5,670 bases of DNA from Bacteroidia bacterium (GCA_012031955.1 JAAURZ010000186.1:1-5670), one strand, 5' to 3'. Shown: positions 1 through 5,670, counted from the stretch's first letter. Program-made: numbers and translations. The notes: generated by a model from the sequence alone, not told the origin.

Positions 1-269
1 GCGGTCCGCAGCGCCTCTCCCACAGCTATAAGGCCCAGCAGCGCGGTTCGTGTATACCCCTGAAACGGCATGACATGTGCAAGGCTGCAAAGTTCGTCGT
101 CACTCAGCTTCACCTCACAGGAACGCAGTGTTCTGCGGTGCATCGTTTCCACCACCTCCAGTTCACTATAGCCGGTACGTTGGTTGACGAGTGACTGAAA
201 GTTTTCGTTGGCGTTTTTGCCGATGGAGGAAATGATACCGAATCCTGTGATGAAGACACGTGAACTCAT
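1..269 (-). CDS. Beta-ketoacyl-ACP synthase (FabF/KAS II type), N-terminal part, runs off left edge
   Basis: Reading the minus strand from an ATG at 269 gives 89 codons without a stop up to the window edge. The protein opens with MSSRVFITGFGIISSIGKN, the usual first beta strand and glycine-rich turn of the thiolase-fold ketoacyl synthases (N-terminal domain). The expected full length is about 370-420 residues, so roughly three quarters, including the catalytic Cys-His-His, lies outside the window. The ATG overlaps the stop of the upstream acyl carrier protein gene (ATGA, 266-269), which fixes the start and suggests translational coupling with its likely partner protein. By family it would condense malonyl-ACP with an acyl-ACP. 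By context it probably extends the aryl-polyene chain of a flexirubin-type pigment, but it could also be a chain-length-factor-like or inactive synthase, since the active site cannot be seen. Confidence 0.9.
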   Translation of the reverse strand, partial: MSSRVFITGFGIISSIGKNANENFQSLVNQRTGYSELEVVETMHRRTLRSCEVKLSDDELCSLAHVMPFQGYTRTALLGLIAVGEALRT

Positions 270-535
270 GCCTGAGGTCTGTTCTGCTGGATATATTCGG
301 CGATGGTTTTCACACTATAAAATATCTTGCGCGCATCTTTGGGGTCGTACAGTTTGATGCCGTAGTTTTTATCGAGCAACACCACCAGTTCGAGCGCGTC
401 GATGGAGTCGAGGCCGAGGCCTTCGCCAAAGAGGGGCGTATTCTCGTCGAAATCCGCGGGCGTCATTCCCTCGAGGTTGAGTTGCTTGATGATGAGGGCC
501 TGAAGTTCGGGTATCAGTTCTTCGGTGGTTTGCAT
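266..535 (-). CDS. Acyl carrier protein of the pigment pathway
   Basis: This is an 89-residue acidic protein with the length and pattern of a stand-alone acyl carrier protein. The motif GLGLDSIDALEL holds the serine (Ser44) that would carry 4'-phosphopantetheine. An N-terminal helix (about residues 3-20) and a C-terminal amphipathic helix near 73-85 fit the four-helix ACP fold. The carrier site reads DSID rather than the DSLD/DSLE usual for primary-metabolism ACPs, a variant I associate from memory with dedicated aryl-polyene and flexirubin carriers. It starts at an ATG 17 bases after the permease stop, and its stop overlaps the start of the ketoacyl synthase (ATGA). It probably tethers the growing polyene or aryl acyl chain in the cytoplasm. 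The general assignment as an ACP is very firm; which acyl chain it carries is inference from context. Confidence 0.94.
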   Translation of the reverse strand: MQTTEELIPELQALIIKQLNLEGMTPADFDENTPLFGEGLGLDSIDALELVVLLDKNYGIKLYDPKDARKIFYSVKTIAEYIQQNRPQA

Positions 536-552
536 GTGAATGTCTGTTTCAA

Positions 553-1821
553 TTAAACTACTGTTCGTGCTTTGTGAATAACCACGCTGCCCGCGAGGGT
601 AACGATGGCAAATCCTATTAGCTTCAACACATCGGGCATGATGGCCGCTGTGGAGGCACCGCGCAAAAATAAATCATTAAACGATTCCAATCCCCAATTG
701 AGCGGCGAAAAACGGCTGATTGTCTGGAGAATTTCGGGCATCACATACACCGGCACCCACACCCCTCCCAGGGCTGACAGGATGACCACGGAGATCGACC
801 CAAACGACAATGCCTGCTGCGGGGTTTTGAAATAAACCGCTATGAGGGTGCCGTACCCGGTGGCGGCCATTGCCACGGAACTGGCCACGAGCAAGATGCC
901 AACTACGTTTGAGCCCAGTTCGAGTTTATTCAACCCCAACAGCGGCATAATAAACAGGCCCACAGCCACCATGAGCACAAACTGTATGATGCAGACGAGG
1001 AAATAAAAAGAGAATTTACCGGCTATTACCGGAAACTGCGACCCGGAGATAAGTCGGAGGCGCAGCATGCTTCCCTCCTCGCGCTCTTTAATGAAGTTGC
1101 CGGCCAGGGGAAACAGAATGAAGAACATGGCGAACATGGTCCACGCAGGCACGTTGTGTTGCACTGAATTCAGTCGCATGCCCGTGCGCTGGTCTTTGGC
1201 CGCGTACTTATGGTCTACGCTGAAGATTTCTCCCAGGTCGAATGTGAGTTTTTGGTAGTCCTCCTTTCCTTCGGCCAACTGATTTTGAAGTTCGTCGAGT
1301 ATCCAGGCAGATTGCACGTTGGCAATAATTTTTTCTATGGAACCGGATATGGCCTGCTTGTAGTTTGCCTTGATGGCCGGGTCGAACAGCACTTCAATGT
1401 CGATGACCGGAAGCTGCGCGGAATCCACGGTGGTATTGAGGCCGAGGTTCTTGAAAACGGCTCCGATCATTTGCCGGGTTTTTCCTTTCAGGATTGTGGT
1501 TGCATTGTGCGGCAGAATGACTGCGGCCTTGTAGTCGCCGCTGCGTATCAGTTCGCGCGCGGTAAGGCTGTCGCTTTCCTCCACCAGCTTCACATTTTGC
1601 GCTTCGGCGAATGCCTGTCGCACTTTGCTGCTCAACGAGTCGCGGTCGTAGTCGACAAACAGAACATCTATTTTTATTTCCTGGTAGTCTCTGAAGGGAG
1701 CATCTTGCACGAGTGCCATTACCAGTACGAGCGCAAGGGGCATCAGGAATATGAGGGCCATGCCGCCCGGGTCGCGTAGCAGCAGCAGAAATTCTTTGTA
1801 TACGGTAGCCAGTACTTTCAA
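553..1821 (-). CDS. ABC-2 type transporter permease
   Basis: A 422-residue membrane protein of the ABC-2 family (ABC2_membrane_3-like). One hydrophobic helix lies near residues 20-38. A large soluble, probably extracytoplasmic, region runs from about 40 to 222. About five more membrane segments follow, near 226-243, 270-292, 304-330, 336-360 and 396-417. The cytoplasmic signature KEREEG (245-250) after the second helix is typical of this family and contacts the ATPase. The start chosen is a TTG at 1821 (first residues LKVLATVYKEF, read as Met). It overlaps the ATPase stop as TTGA, while the frame upstream of it codes a basic, unlike-family stretch inside the ATPase gene. With the ATPase it should form an exporter. 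The cargo is not shown by sequence; dialkylresorcinol, flexirubin or a lipid precursor bound for the outer membrane is inferred from the cluster. Confidence 0.92.
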   Translation of the reverse strand: MKVLATVYKEFLLLLRDPGGMALIFLMPLALVLVMALVQDAPFRDYQEIKIDVLFVDYDRDSLSSKVRQAFAEAQNVKLVEESDSLTARELIRSGDYKAAVILPHNATTILKGKTRQMIGAVFKNLGLNTTVDSAQLPVIDIEVLFDPAIKANYKQAISGSIEKIIANVQSAWILDELQNQLAEGKEDYQKLTFDLGEIFSVDHKYAAKDQRTGMRLNSVQHNVPAWTMFAMFFILFPLAGNFIKEREEGSMLRLRLISGSQFPVIAGKFSFYFLVCIIQFVLMVAVGLFIMPLLGLNKLELGSNVVGILLVASSVAMAATGYGTLIAVYFKTPQQALSFGSISVVILSALGGVWVPVYVMPEILQTISRFSPLNWGLESFNDLFLRGASTAAIMPDVLKLIGFAIVTLAGSVVIHKARTVV

Positions 1822-2567
1822 TCCCTTATGCGTTTGCCGGTGAGTTTTAAAAATAACTGCTCCAGGTTGGCGCACTCGTTGTGCGCGTCGAGCGCATCGG
1901 TGAGTGTGCCTTGCACTATCAACTTGCCTTCGTCCATGATGCCGATGTGCGTGCAAATGCGCTCGGCTTCTTCCAGCACGTGCGACGAGTAAATGATGGT
2001 GGTGCCCTTCGCTTTCAGTTCCGTGAGAAAATCCAGGATCATGTTTCGCGATTGCACGTCGACGCCCGCCGTAGGTTCGTCGAGTATAATGAGTTTGGGT
2101 TCGTGCAGCAAAGCGGCGATCAGATTGAGCCTGCGCTTCATGCCGCCCGAAAAAGTCTGCACCCGCTTGTTGGTTTTTTCTTCCAGGCCGAACGCATGCA
2201 GATAGTACTGCAGGCGCGTCCGTATTACCGCTGCCTCCAATCCGTACATGCGGCCGAAGTAGCGTAGGTTCTCCACGGCGGTGAGCGTGGGGAAGAGCGC
2301 GATCTCCTGCGGAGCCACGCCAATCTGCCGCCGCACGGCAGCGCCTTCTTCGGTAGCATCAAGCCCGACAACGCGCACACTGCCCTGTGTGGGACGCGAG
2401 AGCCCGCACAACATCATGACGGTGCTCGATTTTCCCGCGCCGTTGGGACCCAGAAGGCCATAGGTGGCGCCTTCGGCAATACTAAGCGAAAGGTCCGACA
2501 CGGCGGGTTTTGCCATGTTGGGATATTGTTTGGTTACACCGTCAAGCTGAACGATGTTGTTGATCAT
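1818..2567 (-). CDS. ABC transporter ATP-binding protein
   Basis: A 249-residue nucleotide-binding subunit with all hallmarks intact: Walker A GPNGAGKSS (40-48), Q-loop Gln87 (APQEIALFP), signature FSGGMKRRL (139-147), Walker B LIILDEPTAG (159-168) and H-loop His196 (IIYSSH). The layout is that of the drug/lipid exporter ATPases that pair with ABC-2 permeases (CcmA/DrrA-like). The ATG at 2567 overlaps the stop of the upstream BtrH-like gene as ATGA, and its own stop overlaps the TTG start of the permease, so the three genes are probably translated as a coupled set. It should power export by the partner permease at the cytoplasmic face of the inner membrane. There is no sign of damage. Substrate identity is inferred from the pigment genes around it and is uncertain. 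Confidence 0.97.
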   Translation of the reverse strand: MINNIVQLDGVTKQYPNMAKPAVSDLSLSIAEGATYGLLGPNGAGKSSTVMMLCGLSRPTQGSVRVVGLDATEEGAAVRRQIGVAPQEIALFPTLTAVENLRYFGRMYGLEAAVIRTRLQYYLHAFGLEEKTNKRVQTFSGGMKRRLNLIAALLHEPKLIILDEPTAGVDVQSRNMILDFLTELKAKGTTIIYSSHVLEEAERICTHIGIMDEGKLIVQGTLTDALDAHNECANLEQLFLKLTGKRIRD

Positions 2568-3570
2568 TTGGATTTGCTCAGTTCAAAAAGTTCGCTGAAG
2601 ATAGCCTGCTCCTGGTTGGCACAATCCTCCAGCATATCGCCAAGTTCTGCAAAGGTCTTTGTATCGGAGGTTCTGTTCTTGCATACGCGCCCGGCATAGT
2701 AAGCAAACTCGCGAAGCTGATCGCCTGTTTTGGTAAGGCGTTTCGAAAGTTGAAAAAGCTTGTCGTCCTGAAGTCGTGCGCTGGCCTGGTCGAGAAAGGC
2801 CGATAGATGAACCGGAAGCCTGCGCCGCCTGTGCCTATTTCTTCCTGCATGCGTATCACGTTGCCAAGCCAGAGAATAGCCTTCCGGTTACCGATTTTCT
2901 CCGGCCACTTGCGCAAGCGGCCGGCCAGGTCACTTCATGCCTTTCGCACCGAAGAGCGGCACTGGTATGTGCGTCATGTGGTCGCTGGTCTGTTTTATGC
3001 CTGTCCATATTGCCTTGTTGATGTTGTAGTCGCCTGGCAGGTGTACAGGATAGTACATGCGCCCGCTCGGTTCCGGCATCCCTTTCGCAAACCGTGCGCG
3101 CACCAGGTCTTCGTAAGCTATCTCGGTTGTATACTCCATTACCGGGTCGCTTACGAGGTACTTACCGTTGTTGCGGCCGAACACGATTATGTTGTGTGCA
3201 TTGAAGTGAAAGCGGTAGGCAGCGGGAAGGTAGTCGAGGTAGAAGACGGAAGTGAGCATGCCCACGGGCTGACCCTTTTCCAGCATCTGATCCAGCGCGG
3301 TCATCGCGGCTTTGGGCGTGGAAAATTTTTTCGCTCGATATGGATGCCTATGCGGGTAGAGAATCGTTTGAATATGTGGCCGGGCCATATGCGATAGGAT
3401 GCCACCGGTATGCCATTGACTTTTACGAAGGGTAAGTAGGAAAAGAACAGTCCCGATCCGATGCCAAAGATCATGGGCTCGTCGAAATCCAGACCATGAA
3501 AACGAAGCAGGTTGGAGATTACTCCATTTTCGCAGTGCGCGGATTGCTTGTGTGTGAATTCAACCTTCAT
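2564..3570 (-). CDS. BtrH-like acyltransferase (BtrH_N + DUF4872), reading frame broken by three apparent indels
   Basis: Three consecutive minus-strand reading frames plus a fourth segment together encode one protein of about 335 residues, the normal size for BtrH N-terminal-domain proteins with a DUF4872-type C-terminus. Segment 1 (3570 to about 3326) has SAHCENGVISNLLRFHG and MIFGIGSGLFFSYLPF. Segment 2 continues to about 2936 with FNAHNIIVFGRNNGKYLVSDP. Segment 3 (to about 2800) has RKWPEKIG and RMQEEIGTGGAGFRFIY. Segment 4 ends SELFELSKSK with a stop at 2564. Cys13, His126 and Asp142 (numbered on the repaired protein) suit a C39/papain-like Cys-His-Asp site. BtrH of butirosin biosynthesis moves an acyl group from a carrier protein to a hydroxyl or amine acceptor. 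Here ester formation between polyene-ACP and dialkylresorcinol is my inference. The gene overlaps the upstream gene by 11 bases and the ATPase start by 4. It is probably intact in the organism if the breaks are sequencing errors; otherwise it is a pseudogene. Confidence 0.85.
3322..3333 (-). other. A AAA AAT heptamer at the first frame break of the BtrH-like gene
   Basis: On the coding strand the first frame reads CGA AAA AAT TTT CC and then hits a stop after about nine further unrelated residues (3301). The family-like sequence resumes in the -1 frame (TTT TCC ACG, F-S-T-P-K). The run is A6 followed by T4. Losing a single A from an A7 run would explain the break, giving R-K-K-F-S. The same heptamer in this register is also a possible slippery site for -1 ribosomal frameshifting. 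Two further breaks in the same gene lie at sites without such a motif, so sequencing error is favoured. Confidence 0.35.
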
Positions 3571-3982
3571 GCTGCTTTTTAAGTCTTTCGATATCGGTAA
3601 GCTCGTCCACTGAAATTCTGAATGTATATGCGTATTTCTCCAACTTCGATTTGCTCAGCCGCTTGAAGAAAAATGGCTTCATGTGCAATTTAACAAAGAG
3701 TGAAAGGGTGCCTACGTAGCTTGCGACCATGGGTGTGGTCATGATGTTTTTCTTCGTGAAATAGAGAATGGGGCTTGCCTTTCCGTCCAGCACTTGCCGG
3801 CGGGCGTCTTCCACTTCGGCGCTCACCACTTCCCAGGCTTGTTGCATGGCCACTGTTTCAGGTTCCCAGCCAATGCTGTTCACCTTCACGTAGTGTCCCT
3901 TGTCGTCGGTGGCGTAGTAAAGCTTGGCGAGCTTTCCTTCGTTCAGATTCTCTTCGTCCTGAGGTACGTTTTCTTGTTTCAT
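3560..3982 (-). CDS. Conserved protein of unknown function, 140 aa
   Basis: I do not recognise a named family. The 140-residue protein starts with a charged, low-complexity N-terminus (about 1-17), then KLYYATDDKGHYVKV and an invariant-looking GW (38-39). Next come a helical, Glu/Ala-rich stretch, DGKASPILYF (about 66-75), and a basic segment with HMKPFFFKRLSKSKLEKY. The end, YAYTFRISVDELTDIERL, resembles the last helices of a small DNA-binding-like or carrier-like fold. There is no signal peptide and no clear membrane helix. From memory, similar small proteins with a GW, a G-K-x-S-P motif and a YA-x-x-x-x-IS-x-x-EL tail occur in Bacteroidota near pigment and lipid genes; this should be checked. 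It lies 32 bases after darB and its stop overlaps the BtrH-like start by 11 bases, so it is firmly in the operon. A role as accessory or chaperone to the acyltransferase or DarB is only a guess. Confidence 0.8.
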   Translation of the reverse strand: MKQENVPQDEENLNEGKLAKLYYATDDKGHYVKVNSIGWEPETVAMQQAWEVVSAEVEDARRQVLDGKASPILYFTKKNIMTTPMVASYVGTLSLFVKLHMKPFFFKRLSKSKLEKYAYTFRISVDELTDIERLKKQHEG

Positions 3983-4014
3983 AGAATGCGATTAAGGGAA
4001 CGAAGGAAGCGGGG

Positions 4015-5154
4015 TCATACCACGGTTAGCAGCACATACGCATAATTGAATCGGGCGCTTTCCGGAATCATCATAAGCAAGGTATCGCCTTCTTTCAGTT
4101 TACCCGAGTGGAACAGTTCCTCCAACATCAGGTAAGGCGAGCCTGCGCCCACGTTGCCCACCCACGACAGGTTGGTAAACCACTTTGACGCGGGCACGTC
4201 CATGCCCAGTGAAGCGAGCTCCTTTTCTATGCGGGGGCCGAAATACTGCGAAGACAAGTGTGGCAGAAAGTATGTGATGGTGGTGATATCGAGGCCTTTT
4301 TCGTCGACGATTTTTCTAAGCAACTCGCCCCCTTTTTTCACGATGTATTCTCCCAACAGCCTGGTGTCTTGCTTGATAGCGAATACGGAATCTCTCGTCC
4401 ATTTTTCCTGATCGAGATCCGACCAGCCTTCGAGTTCGCCGTTGCCGTTCTTCGACGCGCCGGCATACATGCATGCTGGCAACTCGTGTGCAAACGAGCG
4501 CTGCTCTATCCACTCCACCCGCAGGGAAATGCCGTGTTTGTTCGGCTCTGACTCGAGCAATGCGGCACCTGCGCCGTCGGACAACATGAAGCGCAGGAAG
4601 TCTTTTTCAAAAGCGATTATTCCGTCGCCTTCAAGTTCCGCCACTTTTGCTGCTTCTTCCTTGAAATATTTGGCCAGCATCCATTTCGAGAAACGCTCGG
4701 ATCCTGTACACACCGCGTTGTCGGCCCCACCCGCCTTGATGGAGAGGAAACCAAATTTGAGGGCCTGAATGCCCGCGCTGCATGCGCCTGTGGCGGAGTT
4801 GATCTCTACCGGATGCCCACCGAGAATACCGTGCACCATGGCTGCGTGCGCAGGCAGGACCTGGTCTGGTGACGTTGTGCCACAAGAGAGTATCTGCACG
4901 TCTTCTTTGGTGAAGTCGTCGTCGAACAGTTTCTCGACGGCAACAGATGTAAGCTGCGCGTTTGTATGTGTACGCTGGCCGTTGCGGTCCATCGCATAGT
5001 AGCGTTTCTTGATCTTGTTATTACGCAAAATCAGGGGCTTGGCCTTGGAGGGCAACCCGTTGATCAGACCCAATATTGACTCGATTTCGTCGTTGACAAC
5101 GGGTTCGTTCGGTAAGAAACTTGCTAATCTCGTTATGTAAACACTGCGGTTCAT
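4015..5154 (-). CDS. darB: DarB-like beta-ketoacyl-ACP synthase III
   Basis: A 379-residue FabH/KAS III-type thiolase-fold enzyme with a complete Cys-His-Asn triad: Cys125 in SATGACSAGIQAL, His299 in YFLPHLSS and Asn334 in SWVGNVGAGSP. It is longer than housekeeping FabH (about 320), as expected for the DarB-type branch, and has the SDGAGAALLES element (192-202). The ATG at 5154 (MNRSVYITRLASFLPNEPVV) is preferred because it gives the family N-terminus. The same frame stays open 41 codons upstream, but those codons encode no recognisable sequence. In dialkylresorcinol pathways DarB supplies or joins a ketoacyl unit that DarA condenses with a second one to form a 1,3-cyclohexanedione precursor of the resorcinol. 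Being next to a DarA-like gene supports that role over general fatty-acid initiation. It is confidently a KAS III; the Dar assignment is likely. Confidence 0.9.
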   Translation of the reverse strand: MNRSVYITRLASFLPNEPVVNDEIESILGLINGLPSKAKPLILRNNKIKKRYYAMDRNGQRTHTNAQLTSVAVEKLFDDDFTKEDVQILSCGTTSPDQVLPAHAAMVHGILGGHPVEINSATGACSAGIQALKFGFLSIKAGGADNAVCTGSERFSKWMLAKYFKEEAAKVAELEGDGIIAFEKDFLRFMLSDGAGAALLESEPNKHGISLRVEWIEQRSFAHELPACMYAGASKNGNGELEGWSDLDQEKWTRDSVFAIKQDTRLLGEYIVKKGGELLRKIVDEKGLDITTITYFLPHLSSQYFGPRIEKELASLGMDVPASKWFTNLSWVGNVGAGSPYLMLEELFHSGKLKEGDTLLMMIPESARFNYAYVLLTVV

Positions 5155-5280
5155 CCTCTGCGTCCTTTTTTGGGGGCAATAATAAGAATTTGAATTTGAT
5201 CTATTAATAGTAGAGTGCGAAAGTAGTGTTTTCTGCCAAAATATTAAAGCGCACTCCCGGTGCCGCGCAAGTGACACGCA
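5155..5280 (-). other. Intergenic gap between darA and darB
   Basis: This is the only sizeable non-coding interval, 126 bases of which the half nearer darB is AT-rich. Just after the darA stop there is a short hairpin (GCAC at 5251-5254 pairing with GTGC at 5260-5263, possibly extended across a bulge). On the coding strand it is followed by a T-rich stretch (CTTTAATATTTT), which could be a weak terminator or attenuator. A wider inverted repeat (AGTGCG 5214-5219 / CGCACT 5250-5255) also brackets this stretch. I could not fit a good Bacteroidota promoter (TTTG, about 19 bases, TAnnTTTG); TACTTTCG near 5220 is one mismatch from the -7 box but lacks a well-placed partner. An internal promoter or processing site is possible but unproven. 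Confidence 0.25.
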
Positions 5281-5670
5281 CTAGCGCAGACCGTTTTGCA
5301 TGTGGTAGGCCACTTCTTTATTAAGTTTCTTGTGCATAACGATGAGCATGATCTTGGAAACAACCCACAGGAGCGGCGACAAGACAAATATGGCCGTGGG
5401 AAGCAGATACATGAAGATGTGAACCCGGATTTTCCGGCCTGTCGATTCAACTGCGCCTCCTTGCGCAATAAACCTGGACCACACCGAAAATGCTTTCTGG
5501 CCGCGCTTCTCCATGAGCACGAGATTGGGCTTTATTTCTATGGCGCCAGCGGCATTCATCTCCGGCTGCAGGTGCTCGAACTGACCGCTGTCGACCGCGT
5601 TCTTCGCCATCTTCCCAAAACGACGGCATTCTGGACATCGCCGTCTGAAACACCTGCCGACGGAAAGAAC
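5281..5670 (-). CDS. darA: DarA-like dialkylresorcinol-condensing protein, C-terminal part, with an apparent frameshift
   Basis: The gene enters from the right edge and ends at TAG (5281-5283). From about 5612 down, one frame encodes some 110 residues including MAKNAVDSGQFEHLQPEM, IEIKPNLVLMEKRGQKAFS, a hydrophobic segment (IFMYLLPTAIFVLSPLLWVV) and a basic tail. From about 5669 to 5613 the adjacent frame encodes FFPSAGVSDGDVQNAVVLG. Together these resemble, from memory, the C-terminal third of Bacteroidota DarA-type proteins of about 300 residues (a G-V-S-x-x-D-x-x-N element, then P-N-L near an E-x-R-G, then a membrane-like end). A missing A in GGGAAG (about 5613) would join the frames as V-V-L-G-K-M-A-K. 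Being immediately upstream of darB supports the call. DarA is proposed to condense two ketoacyl thioesters to the dialkylresorcinol skeleton. With only the tail visible the name is moderately sure, and the ATG at 5610 is probably not a start. Confidence 0.62.
   Translation of the reverse strand, partial: VLSVGRCFRRRCPECRRFGKMAKNAVDSGQFEHLQPEMNAAGAIEIKPNLVLMEKRGQKAFSVWSRFIAQGGAVESTGRKIRVHIFMYLLPTAIFVLSPLLWVVSKIMLIVMHKKLNKEVAYHMQNGLR

Noticed and set aside
1210..1779. 189-codon plus-strand open frame
   Set aside because: It lies antisense to the permease gene, has no recognisable motifs, and mirrors codon bias of the true gene on the other strand.
1822..1956. N-terminal extension of the permease from an upstream ATG
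   Set aside because: It overlaps the ATPase coding sequence in another frame and is a His/Arg-rich shadow; the TTG at 1821 fits the family start.
2578..2916. Separate small gene starting at a TTG (LRKWPEKIG)
   Set aside because: Its first half is the interior of the BtrH-like protein and its second half is out of frame with the family, so it is a fragment between two frame breaks.
2807..3397. 196-codon plus-strand open frame across the broken BtrH-like region
   Set aside because: The minus strand carries clear family motifs in three frames here; the plus-strand translation shows none.
5155..5277. 41-codon N-terminal extension of the KAS III
   Set aside because: The extension has no ketosynthase-like sequence, is AT-rich near the gene, and the family N-terminus starts at the ATG at 5154.
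5281..5610. Stand-alone 109-residue protein starting at the ATG at 5610
   Set aside because: The adjacent frame upstream continues with DarA-like sequence to the window edge, so this is better read as the tail of a longer gene with a frame break.
1..5670. Insertion sequences, CRISPR arrays, tRNA/rRNA genes, attachment sites
   Set aside because: I saw no regular repeats, terminal inverted repeats, transposase motifs or RNA-gene signatures; nearly all bases are in protein-coding genes.

Overview
The window looks like the interior of a flexirubin-type (dialkylresorcinol / aryl-polyene ester pigment) biosynthetic cluster from a member of the Bacteroidota. The assignment rests on gene content and order, recognised from memory of the families. 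By eye the base composition is moderate (near or slightly above 50% GC). Starts mostly lack a clear Shine-Dalgarno sequence, which is usual in that phylum. The GC is higher than in typical Flavobacterium, so a Chitinophagaceae, Cytophagales or similar source is possible, but this cannot be settled from the sequence alone.

Every supported gene is on the minus strand, so transcription runs right to left. In transcription order they are: the C-terminal part of a DarA-like dialkylresorcinol-condensing protein (entering from the right edge); DarB-like ketoacyl-ACP synthase III; a 140-residue conserved protein of unknown function; a BtrH-like cysteine acyltransferase (reading frame broken three times); an ABC transporter ATPase; its ABC-2 membrane partner; an acyl carrier protein; and the N-terminal part of a FabF-type ketoacyl synthase (leaving at the left edge). 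From the 140-residue gene onward the genes are very tightly packed. The unknown gene overlaps the BtrH-like gene by 11 bases. Three other junctions are 4-base stop/start overlaps (ATGA, TTGA, ATGA), and the permease-ACP gap is 17 bases. This indicates one operon with translational coupling. The only sizeable non-coding stretch is about 126 bases between darA and darB.

Proposed joint function (inference from known flexirubin and DAR pathways): DarA and DarB make a 2,5-dialkylresorcinol from two ketoacyl precursors. The ACP and FabF-type synthase belong to the machinery that extends an aryl-polyene acid. The BtrH-like enzyme could move the polyene acyl group from its carrier protein to the resorcinol hydroxyl. 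The ABC pair could export lipid or pigment towards the outer membrane.

The most striking anomaly is four apparent frameshifts: three inside the BtrH-like gene and one in darA. Protein similarity continues cleanly across each break, and the flanking segments look well conserved. Indel sequencing or assembly error is therefore the simplest explanation. One break lies on an A AAA AAT heptamer that would also suit a -1 ribosomal shift. I found no RNA genes, mobile elements, CRISPR arrays or significant repeats. The system as a whole belongs to a known type; the less-explored parts are the 140-residue protein and the role of the BtrH-like enzyme.
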